In this document: one piece after another, positions 1 to 10,316 of the stretch | Layout of the letters: each line of letters starts with the position of its first letter | Numbering within the stretch: position 1 is the first letter of the stretch | Source: Trichosporon coremiiforme | Lineage: Eukaryota; Basidiomycota; Tremellomycetes; Trichosporonales; Trichosporonaceae | Direction of reading: 5' to 3' | Length of the DNA: 64,000 nt | Assembly: GCA_039545355.1 (NCBI GenBank) | Contig: BCJJ01000014.1 | Span: 1,119,914-1,183,913, forward strand | Program-made: the position numbers and the translations under genes | Notes under the pieces: model-generated | The model's input: only the letters and a program-made list of their open reading frames with translations | Told to the model about the DNA's origin: nothing | Database searches by the model: none

Positions 1-865
1 GGTACCTCCCGCAGGCTCTGCCCGTCATGCGAAGCAACTCGGCCAAGAGCGACAAGAGGCAGAACGACCTGAGCAAGTGGGTCGAGGGTCGTGAGGCCGC
101 TGGCGGACGAACGGGAATGAACAAGCGTCTCCAGCAGCTGCAGAAGGACGGTCTCTCGCCCGTCGGAACTATGATGTTCGCCGAGACTGAGCGTCGTCTC
201 GACGTCCTCATCTTCCGCTCGTGCTTCGCCCGCTCTGTCTGGGCCGCGCGCTCTTATGTCGTCCAGGGTCACGTTAGGTTGAACGGACAACTCGTGAGTT
301 ACCGGCGCTCTGACAGCTGGAGTAGTATGCCGAAGCTAATACTCAGTGCCGCAACCCTAACACGCTCCTGAATCCGGGAGACATGTTCACGGTGGACCCC
401 GCGATGATCCCGTTCATCAACCCTCCCCCGGCGAAGGAGGCGAAGGGAGCCTCCGAGAAGGCTGAGGAGGATGCCGACGAGGCCCTGGCGAACAGCGAGA
501 ACAGCGACGAGCCCGTCGAGGCTGAGGCTGCCGAGTCTGCGGCCGAGACGGAGGGAGCCGAGGAGGCCGAGGAGAAGAAGACGAAGAAGGTGATCGCTCC
601 CGGCTCCTACTTCCGGCTGCCGGACTACGCGCAGCCCTTCATCTTCGTCCCCGCCTACCTCCTCCCGTCGTACCTGACGTGCTCGGCCGTGTACGTCCGC
701 CACCCCACCGCGCGTGCGGCGTACTCGGAGATCCCGTCGCCGTACGACGCCGCCGGACCGCTCATGTCCATGACTTGGGAGTGGTACCAGAAGGTCGCGC
801 CGCGCATGCGTCCCGCACGTCGCGCACGCCTCCTCGGTCCCGAGCGCAAGAACGACCGCAAGTAG
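1..865 (+). CDS. NAM9: Mitochondrial ribosomal protein uS4m (Nam9), 5' partial
   Basis: Small-subunit protein of the mitochondrial ribosome; it binds 16S-like rRNA through an S4 domain. The frame is open from base 3, so the N-terminus lies left of the window. The S4 core is visible from [16 protein letters not shown] through the exon junction to [12 protein letters not shown], the usual uS4 loop. One intron, 294..346 (53 nt, GTGAGT donor, GCTAAT branch motif, CAG acceptor), joins in frame to exon 347..865. A Glu/Ala-rich acidic insertion sits between the S4 domain and a C-terminal extension ending in basic residues, as is common in fungal uS4m. The gene converges on the glutaredoxin gene, with about 250 bp between stops. 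Confidence 0.85.
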
Positions 866-1121
866 TTATATAGCATCGCATGGCATCATGATCACATTTC
901 TCTTACGCGCAGCCTGGGCCAGGGCCGAACCTGGCCGGTATGCGGTCACATTACACGCTTGTACAAGTGAAAGCCGCGGGACGCTGAGAGATTGGGGTCT
1001 CTCGGCCACTCGAGACGTAACTTGGTAGGGCTGTCAGTGTCAAGTGCGGTTGTCAGTCCTAAAACCCAGCACAAGCCGGTGTCCAGCAGCATGATAAGAT
1101 ACATTAATTGACAGTGCAAGT

Positions 1122-2019
1122 CTACTTCGACTCCTCCTCGAGGGGCGGGAGCTCCGGAGCAAGGCCCTCCTTGACGAGGAGCTTCTCGAGTTCTCCGTCC
1201 TGGTGCACTGTAGGGTCAGCTTGGATGCAGTGGAGTAAGCTTACTGGAGAGCATGATGTCGCAGCCGCCGACGAACTCGCCCTTGACGTAGACCTGGGGG
1301 ATCGTGGGCCAGTCGCTGCGGTGTCAGCTTTAAGGATGTCCGAGACGAAGCTGCCCAGAGAAGGTGCAGAGCGGTGAAAATGGTTTGTGGGTCGTGGTTT
1401 CTCCCACTCGCTACTGACGAGCGATCCCGAGAGAGCCAGATCCAGATCCCCAGTAGCACAGCACCCTCGCCCCGATTTGGGCGCGGTCCGGGCATCACTG
1501 TCGCCACTGGCTGGGCAACCAACCGCTCGCCTGGCTCTTGCTTACTCACGAGTACTCCTTGATGCCCTCACGCAGCTCGGGGTCCTCGAGACAGTTGTAG
1601 CTCACGATCTTCTCGCGAGGAACACCCTGGACCTCGAGGATCTGGCACACAGCGCGCGAGAAGCCGCACTGCGGCTGCTCCGGCGTGCCCTTCATGAAGA
1701 CGACGAGGGGGTTCTCGTGAACGGCCTGGGTGTTAGCTAACATGCGGACTGGGAAGCTTCATATTCCTGTCGTCCCTCTAACTCTGCTGACTGTACTGCC
1801 AACACAGCTTTGGGCGCGAGGGAACGGCCAGCTAGAAGAAACGTACATTGTCAATGAGCTTGCGCGCCTCGTCGGAGAGAGCGCGGCGCTGGGCGATCTG
1901 CTGCGAGACCTGGGCGAAGCGAGCGCGGGGGAGGGAGTTCTGTCCATCAGCTTTCTCCCCGTTCACAGTTTGTTGTCGGGTGAACGTACAAGGGTGCGGA
2001 GACCAGCACGGGCAAACAT
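1122..2019 (-). CDS. GRX5: Monothiol CGFS glutaredoxin, mitochondrial (Grx5-like)
   Basis: Mitochondrial iron-sulfur cluster transfer protein. Five exons on the minus strand: 1990..2019, 1847..1939, 1550..1725, 1245..1315 and 1122..1207, all joining in frame. The CGFS active site is in [13 protein letters not shown]. The downstream glutathione/cluster-binding part ([20 protein letters not shown]) is encoded across the third and fourth exons. The ATG at 2019 gives an Arg-rich, acid-free leader ([10 protein letters not shown]) that fits a mitochondrial presequence. Met of 'SMHQDGELE' is created across the last splice junction. The donor and acceptor of the last two introns were deduced from frame and family similarity. 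Length of about 150 residues fits the family. Confidence 0.88.
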
Positions 2020-2361
2020 GGCTAAAGTGGTGATGAAGTCGAACCGTCAAGGCAAGCCCTGGTGGAGGAAAAGTCGAGCCGAAGCTCACCGCGAGTGTGT
2101 CATGTTCGAGGTCTTATTGGTTCCGTTCGGCCGAGCCGACGAGCCATGACTCACCGACCCAGCCAGCCAGGTTGGGTTGGCCACCCGCACGCGACGGTTT
2201 GTTGTTGTTGCTGCAGCCACCTTTGCATGCTTGCCCGACTCCGCCCATCCTTGACCCAGCTCCGCGCCGCATACCCTGTTACTGCACGATACCAACTGAA
2301 GAGCACTCCTTCCGCTCGCAATCTTTCCCAGGACCAAAAGAGCCGTTTGGACAAGTGGAGA
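2020..2361. promoter_or_regulatory. Divergent intergenic region, Grx5 / rhodanese phosphatase
   Basis: About 340 bp between two divergent start codons, so it must hold both promoters. It has a GTTGTTGTTGCTGCAG-type run near 2200 but no TATA box that I recognise. Small open frames here look like chance. Confidence 0.5.
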
Positions 2362-3172
2362 ATGTCCCTCGCCCCGTCGTACCGCTACATCAACGCTGAT
2401 GTGAGCTAGTGTGCCAAACACAGCTGACAGGGCAGGAACTCGCAACGTTGATCAAGGCTAACCCCACCGGCAACGGACGGGAGTACGCCGTCGTCGATGT
2501 GCGCGACAGCGACTTTGCCGTGAGTCCGCTTGGACCTTCCCCTCAACCTCCATCCACATACCAGGCCGCCAGCTCGCAACCTGCCCTTTGGCAAGCGCGA
2601 AGAACTGATGAAGCTGGGAACACTTCAGAGGAACGGGAGAGGGGAGGGGAATGGAGCTGGAGTTGAGTGTTGCTGAGCTGAGACATGCAGGGTGGCAACA
2701 TTGTAGGATGCCTGCACTACCCCTCTGACGAGTTCATGGGCAACATCACCGAGATCGTCGACAAGGTCAAGACTGGTACGCTTGGGCGAGGTGTCATAGC
2801 TGACTGCAGTCCCGAAGGTCGTGTTCCACTGCGCTCTGTCTCAGGTCCGTGGTCCTAAGGCGGCGAGGGTGAGTCTCCTAGGCGAGTGCGCTCGTCTTGT
2901 CGCCTGCACGCATCTTCCTCCGCCCAAAGTCGCCGAGATAATGCCGAGCTACAAGGAAGAAAGAACGTAGCTAACATCCCAGCGGTACATCGAGGCCCGC
3001 GACATGCTCCTGAAAGAGGAGGCGCCGAAGGATCAGGAAGTGCTCGTGCTCCGCGAGGGCTTCGAGGGCTTCCACCCGCGGTACCGCGTGAGTTGGACTC
3101 AGTCGTGATGGAACTGACAGACAGGACGACCCCGTGCTTGTTGAGAAGTTCAACAAGTTCTACCACGACTAG
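2362..3172 (+). CDS. Rhodanese-fold Cdc25/arsenate-reductase-like phosphatase (Ych1/Ibp1 type)
   Basis: Single-domain rhodanese phosphatase of the Cdc25/Acr2 superfamily. Six exons: 2362..2400, 2436..2519, 2691..2775, 2810..2868, 2983..3087 and 3125..3172. The loop HCALSQVRGPKAAR carries the catalytic Cys and Arg as HCX5R, typical of active Cdc25-class enzymes. The N-terminal YINADELATLIK and VVDVRDSDFAGGNIVG segments match the rhodanese entry motif. The first intron is only 35 nt; its acceptor was chosen because it restores 'YINAD-ELATL'. About 140 residues. The physiological substrate (phosphotyrosine, arsenate or other) cannot be told from sequence. Confidence 0.82.
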
Positions 3173-3399
3173 ACAGTAGACTGCATGTATCATTAGCATT
3201 GGCTCTACTGCTCCGAGCGATGGCAGTGTTGCGGCACTACACTCACAACTGCCTGAGAGGCTGGAATTGACTCGAGAGGTAGTCCGGAGACACTCTCATC
3301 CCTCTGGCCAACTATTCTCCTGAGTGCGAACCTCCATCTCGACACCACCAACGCCAGTCCCCTTGGGCGCCAACGAGGACAAAAACGCAAAAGATATAA

Positions 3400-3486
3400 C
3401 TTCCTGACGGAGAATCGAACTCCGATCTCCCGCGTTCGACCAGGAAAGGTGACAAGCGAGCATACTAGCCGTTATACGATCAGGAA
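3400..3486 (-). tRNA. tRNA-Asp (GTC) with intron
   Basis: Reading the minus strand, a perfect 7-bp acceptor stem (TTCCTGA/TCAGGAA), a D arm, a CTCGC/GCGGG anticodon stem and a perfect CGGAG/CTCCG T stem with TTCGATT loop are visible. The loop reads TTGTCA then about 15 extra nt before C38, so the anticodon is GTC with an intron at the canonical 37/38 site. A T-run for Pol III termination follows just downstream (A-run near 3381 on the plus strand). Confidence 0.9.
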
Positions 3487-5007
3487 TGTGGCACCCACGT
3501 GGTGAAATCTTGAGATTCACTGCCGCGGCTGTCATTTATGAGTGTTGAAACCGTCACGTGCGTCTTCAGCTTACTGGCTCAGTGAAGAGGAGAGGCGACG
3601 GGGCGCGTCGTAGGCGGACGTGACGCGACCATTCGTGCGCGTACCTTCTTTCTTACCTGCGTCTACTTTGGGCAGAGTGGGTCGGGGGCGTTCCGGACGT
3701 TGCTTGTTTCAGCAGACCCAGCAAGGGGGGAGGGACGAGCGATAAGCAGCAGATATGACGTGATCCTTTCCGACGACGCATCCACGCATCTCCATGCACA
3801 CCCGAGCTGGATGCTCAAACGAATATTCGACAGATGGCGTTAGGCCACGTCTCAGCCGTAGAGTGAAGTAGGCTGGTGCCGGTTAAACGTGCGCTGAAAC
3901 GCGGCATATGCGCCAGTCACCAGCACTAGACAGTCCGGCGCAGCGCAGTCTGGCTTCCGGTTCCTGGACGCTTCGGTCACTGGCACGATTCATGCGACCG
4001 GGGCGCCCCCGCCGTAGTGTGGGCCGGGCTGAGACAAGACTCGAGTCGAAAACAGACGCCAGAGCACCAGCTACAGCGCACACTCAGCGTTGCGGACGTG
4101 CCGAGGTACGAGGCAAGCAAGCGCTCGGACCCAGCTCTCGACTGTCGGTGGCCGGTGGCTGACAGGCACCACTCGTAGATTACAGATTATACTTCGGCCG
4201 CCTTTACGCGCTTAAACGCTGGGTAATCCGACAAACTAACTCGGGCTCGGCTCTCCGTTATCAATTTCCCGCAATACGGGGTCCACCATGGCTTTACTGC
4301 CTCTGTGTGCCATGCACACTCGGCGACCTCCGTCACCTCCGTAGCTCAACGGCGAGCTCCGTAACAGTTGTCTACGCCCGGGGCACGCACTGCGCCCTAC
4401 CTGCCCTACACCCTACACATGCGCCGGCTTCTGCCCGCGCTTTGCACAGAAGCCCGAGGAAGAAGGTAGGGCGCACCAGATACGAGATACCCACGTGCAG
4501 CCCTTGTTCTTTCCCTTGGAGAGGACCGTGCGTCACTGGGCCAACTGGGGACCACTGGGGGACGCTGTTAAGGCTCCTAGATCCCCAGCCTGCATGCACA
4601 GGCTACCAGCCAGTGATCGCACGATTGCAAAGGCAGGGGGAGGCAGGGTAGGGGAGGGTCCGAAATTCCGATGGGAGCAGCGACAGCCGTGCAGAAAATT
4701 TGATCCCGCCCGCCTCCGACTGGCTCTTACCGCACCGTACGCCGTAGTCACCGTTCCACACACGCGCGTCCAGCACTTCAGTTATGAGCACGCCATACGC
4801 GTCGACGGAAGCAAATCAGAAATGGGCGCTCTCCACGTTATGTCCCTTGCACCCTACTTACCACCTTGGGCTGGACACCGGCGCGCTGGCGGGGCTCGGC
4901 CCATACCACCCCGTCCTAGGTACCTAGGGTAGGTTTTCTTAAAATCCTGGCCTTCTTCTTTCTCTTCCCAACCTCTTCCCTCTCAAACCTCTCCCAAAAA
5001 CACAAAA
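3487..5007. other. Intergenic, upstream of SAM synthetase
   Basis: About 1.5 kb without a supported gene. Open frames such as 4307..4651 and 4495..4932 overlap each other, show no family similarity and contain no splice-linked continuation. The final 60 bp are pyrimidine-rich (CTTCTTTCTCTTCCC), as expected for a 5'UTR of a strongly expressed fungal gene. Confidence 0.5.
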
Positions 5008-6420
5008 ATGACTGCGACCACCAACGGCAACGGCCCCAACCACCACCTCGCCCCCGGCCAGTGAGTACTACGACGTGCTGGGAGCTGTCGTCGTCGCCGC
5101 GCTCCCTGCAGACAGCACCGCGGAGTCGGAGTACCCGAGCGGAGCTACATTCCGACTCGTGGCTCCTGCCAGCTCGACGCACGTTTTTTCGCAGGACAGA
5201 CCCGCTGACGAGCAGCTTCCTCTTCACCTCCGAGTCGGTCGGTGAGGGCCACCCCGACAAGATCTGTGACCAGGTCTCGGACGCCATCCTCGATGCCTGT
5301 CTTGCTGAGGTGAGTCGATGATTATGGGTCGATTGGCCCGTGCGCCGGAGTTGATGACGCCGAAGCTAACTTTCAGGACCCCAACTCCAAGGTCGCTTGT
5401 GAGACCGCCGCCAAGACCGGTATGATCATGGTCTTCGGTGAGATCACCACCAAGGCCAAGATCGACTACCAGAAGGTCATCCGTGACACCATCCAGAAGA
5501 TCGGCTACGACGACTCTGAGAAGGGCTTCGACTACAAGACCTGCAACGTTCTTGTCGCCATTGAGCAGCAGTCGCCCGACATTGCCCAGGGTCTTGACCA
5601 CGGTGACCTTGAGAACCACGGTGCCGGTGACCAGGGTATCATGTTCGGTTACGCTACCGACGAGACCCCCGAGTACATGCCCCTCACCATCATGCTTGCC
5701 CACAAGCTGAACAAGGCCATGGCCGACGCCCGTCGTGACGGCTCCATGGGCTGGCTCCGCCCCGACTCCAAGACCCAGGTCACCGTCGAGTACAAGAAGG
5801 ACGACAACGGACACCTCCACCCCCTCCGTGTCGACACCATCGTTATCTCGACCCAGCACGCTGAGGAGATCACCACTGAGGACCTCCGCCAGCAGATCGA
5901 GGAGAAGATTATCAAGAAGGTCATCCCCAAGGACCTCCTTGACGAGAACGTCGTCCTCCACATTCAGCCCTCTGGCCGCTTCGTCATCGGTGGTCCCCAG
6001 GGTGACGCCGGTCTTACTGGCCGTAAGATCATCGTCGACACCTACGGTGGTTGGGGTGCCCACGGTGGTGGTGCCTTCTCGGGCAAGGACTTCTCCAAGG
6101 TCGACCGTTCGGCTGCCTACACTGCCCGTTGGATCGCCAAGTCGCTTGTCGCCGCTGGCCTCGCCAAGCGCTGTCTCGTCCAGCTCTCGTACGCCATTGG
6201 TGTTGCTGAGCCCCTCTCCATCTTCGTCGACACCTACGGCACCGGCAAGAAGACCGACCTCGAGCTTGTCGACATCATCCGCAACAACTGGGACCTCCGC
6301 CCCGGTGTTATTGTCAAGGAGCTCGACCTCCAGAAGCCCATCTACCGCCAGACCGCCGCTTACGGCCACTTCGGCAACCCCGACTACAACTGGGAGAAGC
6401 CCAAGCAGCTCAAGCTCTAA
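5008..6420 (+). CDS. SAM2: S-adenosylmethionine synthetase
   Basis: Makes S-adenosylmethionine from methionine and ATP in the cytosol. Exons 5008..5060, 5195..5309 and 5377..6420 give 403 residues, the normal family length. Recognisable blocks: [21 protein letters not shown] (ATP/Met site), [12 protein letters not shown] and [15 protein letters not shown], the glycine-rich signature. The start is in an A-rich context (ACAAAAATG). A short Asn/His-rich N-terminus precedes the catalytic core. Codon use is strongly biased to C-ending codons, a sign of high expression. A long antisense open frame over this gene is a by-product of that bias. Confidence 0.97.
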
Positions 6421-7577
6421 GCTCGCAGCTGTTTGTGTCCCCAAACGTTATAATCTAGTAGTTTAGGCATCTGAACCCAAGCCCCACACCTCACATCTTC
6501 ACCTCCGACCATCGGGACGCCCTTGAGCACAAGGGCCCCCGCGTGAGTTCCACCTCGCGCGCTCTCCTACCCCTCCTCATATCACCATACCCACGCATAT
6601 ATCATTCCCTCGGACAGTTACCCCACAACACACCTTCACCCTGGCACCCAGCCCAGTGGTGTATACCCCCGGACGATCCCCGCGCTTTATAGACTTAAGT
6701 GGCGCGGGCCCCGGTTCATATCACGGTACTTCATATGAAAGGCTTCAACCGCCACGGTTATTGGTTGCAGGTTGCACTGTTCTAACTCTCTACTAACTGG
6801 AGGCTGATGTGACGATAGGATTGGCTCGAAGCGCCCGGGGATGCGCAAGAAGGAGGGAAGGGAGGACATGTGTGCAAGAAGTTACTGTGAGCTGGAAGAA
6901 GCCTGCGATCGTCAAGTTCTCGGGGGTCACGGTGGCGGCTCTGTCGAATTGAGATGCCGAGAAAGGTCGCTGTGTCAGACACGTCACGAGCAACATCTGC
7001 TGCGGTGCCAGATCGACGCCTTGAGGCCGTTCATGATCGTCGCAGACGCGTCATAGAAGTGCACAGGTGTCTCACCGATCTTCGTATGGAACCAAACACG
7101 CCTGCACACGTCAACCGACCGGTACACCTGCACACTCGGCTCTATCGGTCTTTCTCACTTCCTTGTTCACACTCAGCGCCTCGACTGACTCTGTACACTC
7201 TTCACATACTCCCAACTCTCGTAGTGGCCCACCCACACCCCGCACCGAGCTACGCCCTCTCAGTGTCGTGTACGTCGCGTGCACTCGCACCGTCGCGCCC
7301 TCCCGCAAGTTGCCATGTCGGCGATACCTACTCCCAAGGCCAAGGGAAACGCCAGCTGACAGTTGGACTCTGGGTACCGCCCATGGCTTATGACACTGTT
7401 TCGTCGTCCTTCTTCACACCTCACTTCATCGTTGTTCACTTGTGAACTTTCGCCCGCCTCCTGCACCTCTTCGACTTCTGCCAGCTTCTGCCCACCTCTG
7501 ATGACTCTATCACTCGTCGTGGCAATCGTTCTGCCGTCGGGGACGGGCTACGTCGAGTGGCGAGAGGTGTGCAAGGC
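6421..7577. other. Intergenic, SAM synthetase 3' side to micro-exon locus
   Basis: About 1.15 kb. The ATG at 7501 begins a frame with a hydrophobic start (MTLSLVVAIVLPSGTGY) running into the GTGAGT donor at 7584, but in that phase it meets a stop soon after the first splice, so I did not use it. ATG at 7315 ends after 14 codons. No other supported feature. Confidence 0.45.
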
Positions 7578-10316
7578 ATGGACGTGAGTCTTCCCCTCCC
7601 CCCCTTCCGTAACCGGTTGGCAGCTGTTGGACGCGGTGTTGTGGCGAGATATAAGGAGGAACGGAGGGGCGAAAGTCACGGGACCTGTGTGGCACACTCC
7701 CAACACAGCTGGCGTTCGCCCAGAGAGCTGACAGGCAGAACTCACATAAACCCGAAGCCGGCCAACTCTCCTCCTGCACTGCATGCTGTACCACGGCATC
7801 GTATCCGAGCCCACTTGACACTCGAGCAAAGCTACGCATCCGCTATGGGCATTGTGTAAATGGGGACAGAGCAAGCTGAGTCCATCGACCTGAGGCTCTT
7901 CGGGGGAGCTTACGTGGTGTCGAAAAGCTAACTATCCGGCCGAGAGTGAGCTTCACGGCTTTGTGTCCCAGCTGACCTCCAGAGTGGAGGTGAGCTTGCG
8001 AAACAGGTGTGGCAAGCTGAGGACAGATGGTGAGCTATCCAACTGATCAGGAGCTGATATCAGGACGCGGAGAGTGAGCTCTGAAGCTCTCTGGCTAGCT
8101 GACAGCAGTTGGGAGGGTGAGTTTGTTCGTGTTCCATGGCTGGGTTGGAGTGGACTTAGTATGCTCCGGGAAGTCGTCTGAGCTGACACTTGCAGCCATG
8201 GGTATAAGCTCATGATGTCAAGGACAGCTGATTGTCAGTCAGAGGGTGAGCTGGAGCATGCAGTTTCCACAGCTGACTTAAGTTGCAGGGTGAGCTTTAG
8301 GACAGATAAGTTGAGCTGACGGCAGTCGGTGGAGTATGGGCTCTGCAACCACTGCCCCCAAGCTGACTGCAGACCTTGAGCGGGGTGAGCTTTGACGTCC
8401 GTGCGTACAGCTGAATCGTCAGTCTTGCAGTGAGCTGAAAGGGCGCTACGTTCAAGCTAACCACAGGGATACAGTCACGCCACGTTGCCACCTCGGTAGC
8501 GGCAGTTGGTGAGCTGGTCCTTTGTTCTTAAGCTCATGCCAGGTTGGAGGGCGGGCAAGCTCAGCCTTTCCTCGAGTATGCAGCTGACGGCCAGTAATTG
8601 GGTACGCTAGAGTAGGGCTTCGCGTTGTAGCTGACAACAGGGGAGGAAGATACGCTGCCCAGAGTGAGTAGCTGATGACAGAGCGGAGAGCTTCGAAGGT
8701 TAGGCAGACAAGCTGATTCCAGACTGTGGACTTGTGAGCTGCCACGGAGTTGTCAAAATTAGCTGATCGCCAACCGTTGGGTATCCTGTGGGGGTTTGAC
8801 TTCAGAGCTGACAACAGGCATGAAGTTGCGCCATGGAGTCGTCTGTTAGCTGTCAGCAGACAGATCAGACCGGGGCAGGTGAGCTGTCAGATCCCGCAAG
8901 GATGAGCTGACACCAGGCTGTGGCATGGGTTATTAGCTTATATTCCCCGTACTTCTAGCTCATTACCAGCTGTAGGGTAAGCTGGGGAGTGCTTTCACGG
9001 CAGCTGACCGCAGAAGGTGAAGGTGTACTATGAGGCCGTTTGGGTCAGCTGACGACAGGTGGTGAGCTACCCTGATGTCGTGGAGCTTACGCCAGGCTGT
9101 AGGACTGTAAGCTGACAGAGAGTTGTACTTAGCTGATCGCCGGACAGCATGGTGAGCTATACCGCCGCGACAGATACATGTGTATCTGTCAGCAGACATG
9201 AGCTAGAAAGTCGCCAGTGACTGACTCCAGGTGGGATGGGTGAGCTGGCTAACCGTGCCCATAGCTAACCGCCAGTCTTTGGCTGAACTGGAACACGCTG
9301 CCTACCAGCTGATCTCGATGTGTATGAGGCATCCTTTGGAGACATCGACAGGCAGAAGGCAGACCGTAAGCTACTCCTGTTTTTGCCGAGCTGACGCCAG
9401 ATCTGTGGATGGCCGGCCGTCGTACCGTACTGAGCTGAATTGGCAGCCCTTGAGTCAGCTGTGAACCGGCCGCATCTTGACTGATGACAGCACAGGTGAT
9501 GAAGGGACATTTCTGAGTCGTCATGCGTAGCCGACAGCAGACAGGAGGAGGTGAGCTAGCTGTGTCACGGCAAGCTCGTTCCAGACTGCGAGATAGGTGA
9601 GCTGAAGGACCCCGCCTGTAGCTCATTACCAGTCGAGGGTAAGCTCCCCGTCGGAGGTTCGAGCTGGCTGCAAAGGGTGAGTTTCGCTCAACGGAGCTAC
9701 GCTGATGTCAGGTAGTGGCACGGGTAAGCTGCCGGCTCGTTTTGATTAGCTGACCTCCAGCCGTTAGGTATGCTGAACGAACGGCCACAGCTGATTGCAA
9801 GCAGTGAGCTATCACGACGAGCTAAGAGCCGATGATAGGCTATGGGAAGAGTCAGCTTCTTCGCCGCGGCCACCCAAGCTGATGTCAGTGAGCCACGAGG
9901 TTCGAAGTGGCGGGGAGTTGTCGATGACAGGAAGCTGAAAGTCCGCTGGCTCGATTCAGCGTAAAGCTGAAGGCAGATGGTTAGCTGGATGGAATCTCCC
10001 TTGAGCTTACGACTAGCCTGTGTTAGAATGGGCGACCTTGCACCGGCCCCAGAAGCTGAGATCAGGTTCAGCTGAGAGGTACCGCTTGCAAATGTGTAGG
10101 TGCTGACAGCTTGCCCCCCTAGGCTGTAAGCTGCCCAATACTCCGTTGCAGCTGACATCAGGCGAAGAGAGTGAGCTTGCTTCGCAAAGTTTACCCCAGC
10201 TGACAGCAGAGGCCCGTGAGCTATCGCTCCAGAACATCAGGAGGGCCGTGAGCTGTTCCGCCTCTGCGTCTGATAGCTCACTTCAGCTCGTTTCAAATGC
10301 GGAGGTTCACACCTAA
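7578..10316 (+). CDS. Candidate micro-exon gene: about 50 tiny introns, protein of unknown function
   Basis: The tract consists of intron-like modules, mostly 34-42 nt, running donor GTGAGCT (variants GTAAGCT, GTATGCT, GTACGCT, GCAAGCT), then AGCTGAC, then NNCAG. Exon-sized gaps of mostly 2-23 nt lie between. My model starts at ATG 7578: 7578..7583, 7624..7686, 7724..7800, 7832..7853, 7895..7945, then micro-exons such as 7983..7989, 8027..8029, 8064..8073, 8109..8116, 8151..8158, 8196..8201, 8239..8245, 8283..8289, 8326..8333, 8373..8384, 8423..8429, 8467..8508, 8543..8554, 8595..8601, on to 10241..10247 and a last exon 10287..10316 ending in TAA. The joined frame is open for about 248 codons, including stretches such as WSEVAGRWNLERVLQDT and LAELEHAAYQLISMCM. 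About ten junctions had alternatives and I chose those keeping the frame open, so the exact protein is a hypothesis. The alternation of splice signals itself is plain. No family recognised; a non-coding or satellite origin remains possible. Confidence 0.5.
7946..10286 (+). repeat. Degenerate tandem array of intron-exon units
   Basis: Seen directly: GTGAGCT or a close variant recurs every 40-60 bases, always followed by AGCTGAC(or AT)NNCAG before the next donor, over 2.3 kb. Some units are related beyond the splice sites. 8759..8787 and 9745..9773 share TTAGCTGA, CC, CCGTT and GGTAT blocks; several exons begin CTGTAGG or GCTGTGG (8917, 8970, 9096, 10123). In the 8759 copy the acceptor CCAG has become CCAA. 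The array therefore seems to have grown at least partly by duplication of whole intron-exon units, with later drift. Interior intron sequence is mostly dissimilar. Confidence 0.7.

Noticed and set aside
5224..6444. 406-codon minus-strand open frame opposite SAM synthetase
   Set aside because: Same codon-bias artefact; the plus strand encodes a full-length conserved enzyme.
7501..7583. Signal-peptide-like first exon for the micro-exon gene (ATG 7501)
   Set aside because: The hydrophobic start is attractive, but after the 7584..7623 intron that phase reaches a stop within about ten codons; ATG 7578 keeps the frame open. Not excluded if another splice is used.
7953..10158. Minus-strand open frames across the array (7953..8213, 8452..8814, 9697..10158)
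   Set aside because: They are open because the repeated plus-strand motif GTGAGCT puts TGA on the plus strand only; no similarity and no splice continuity.
8000..10300. CRISPR-like array
   Set aside because: Repeats are only 5-7 bases at each module end, with variable spacing and no constant direct repeat; the order matches splice signals, and this is a eukaryotic genome.
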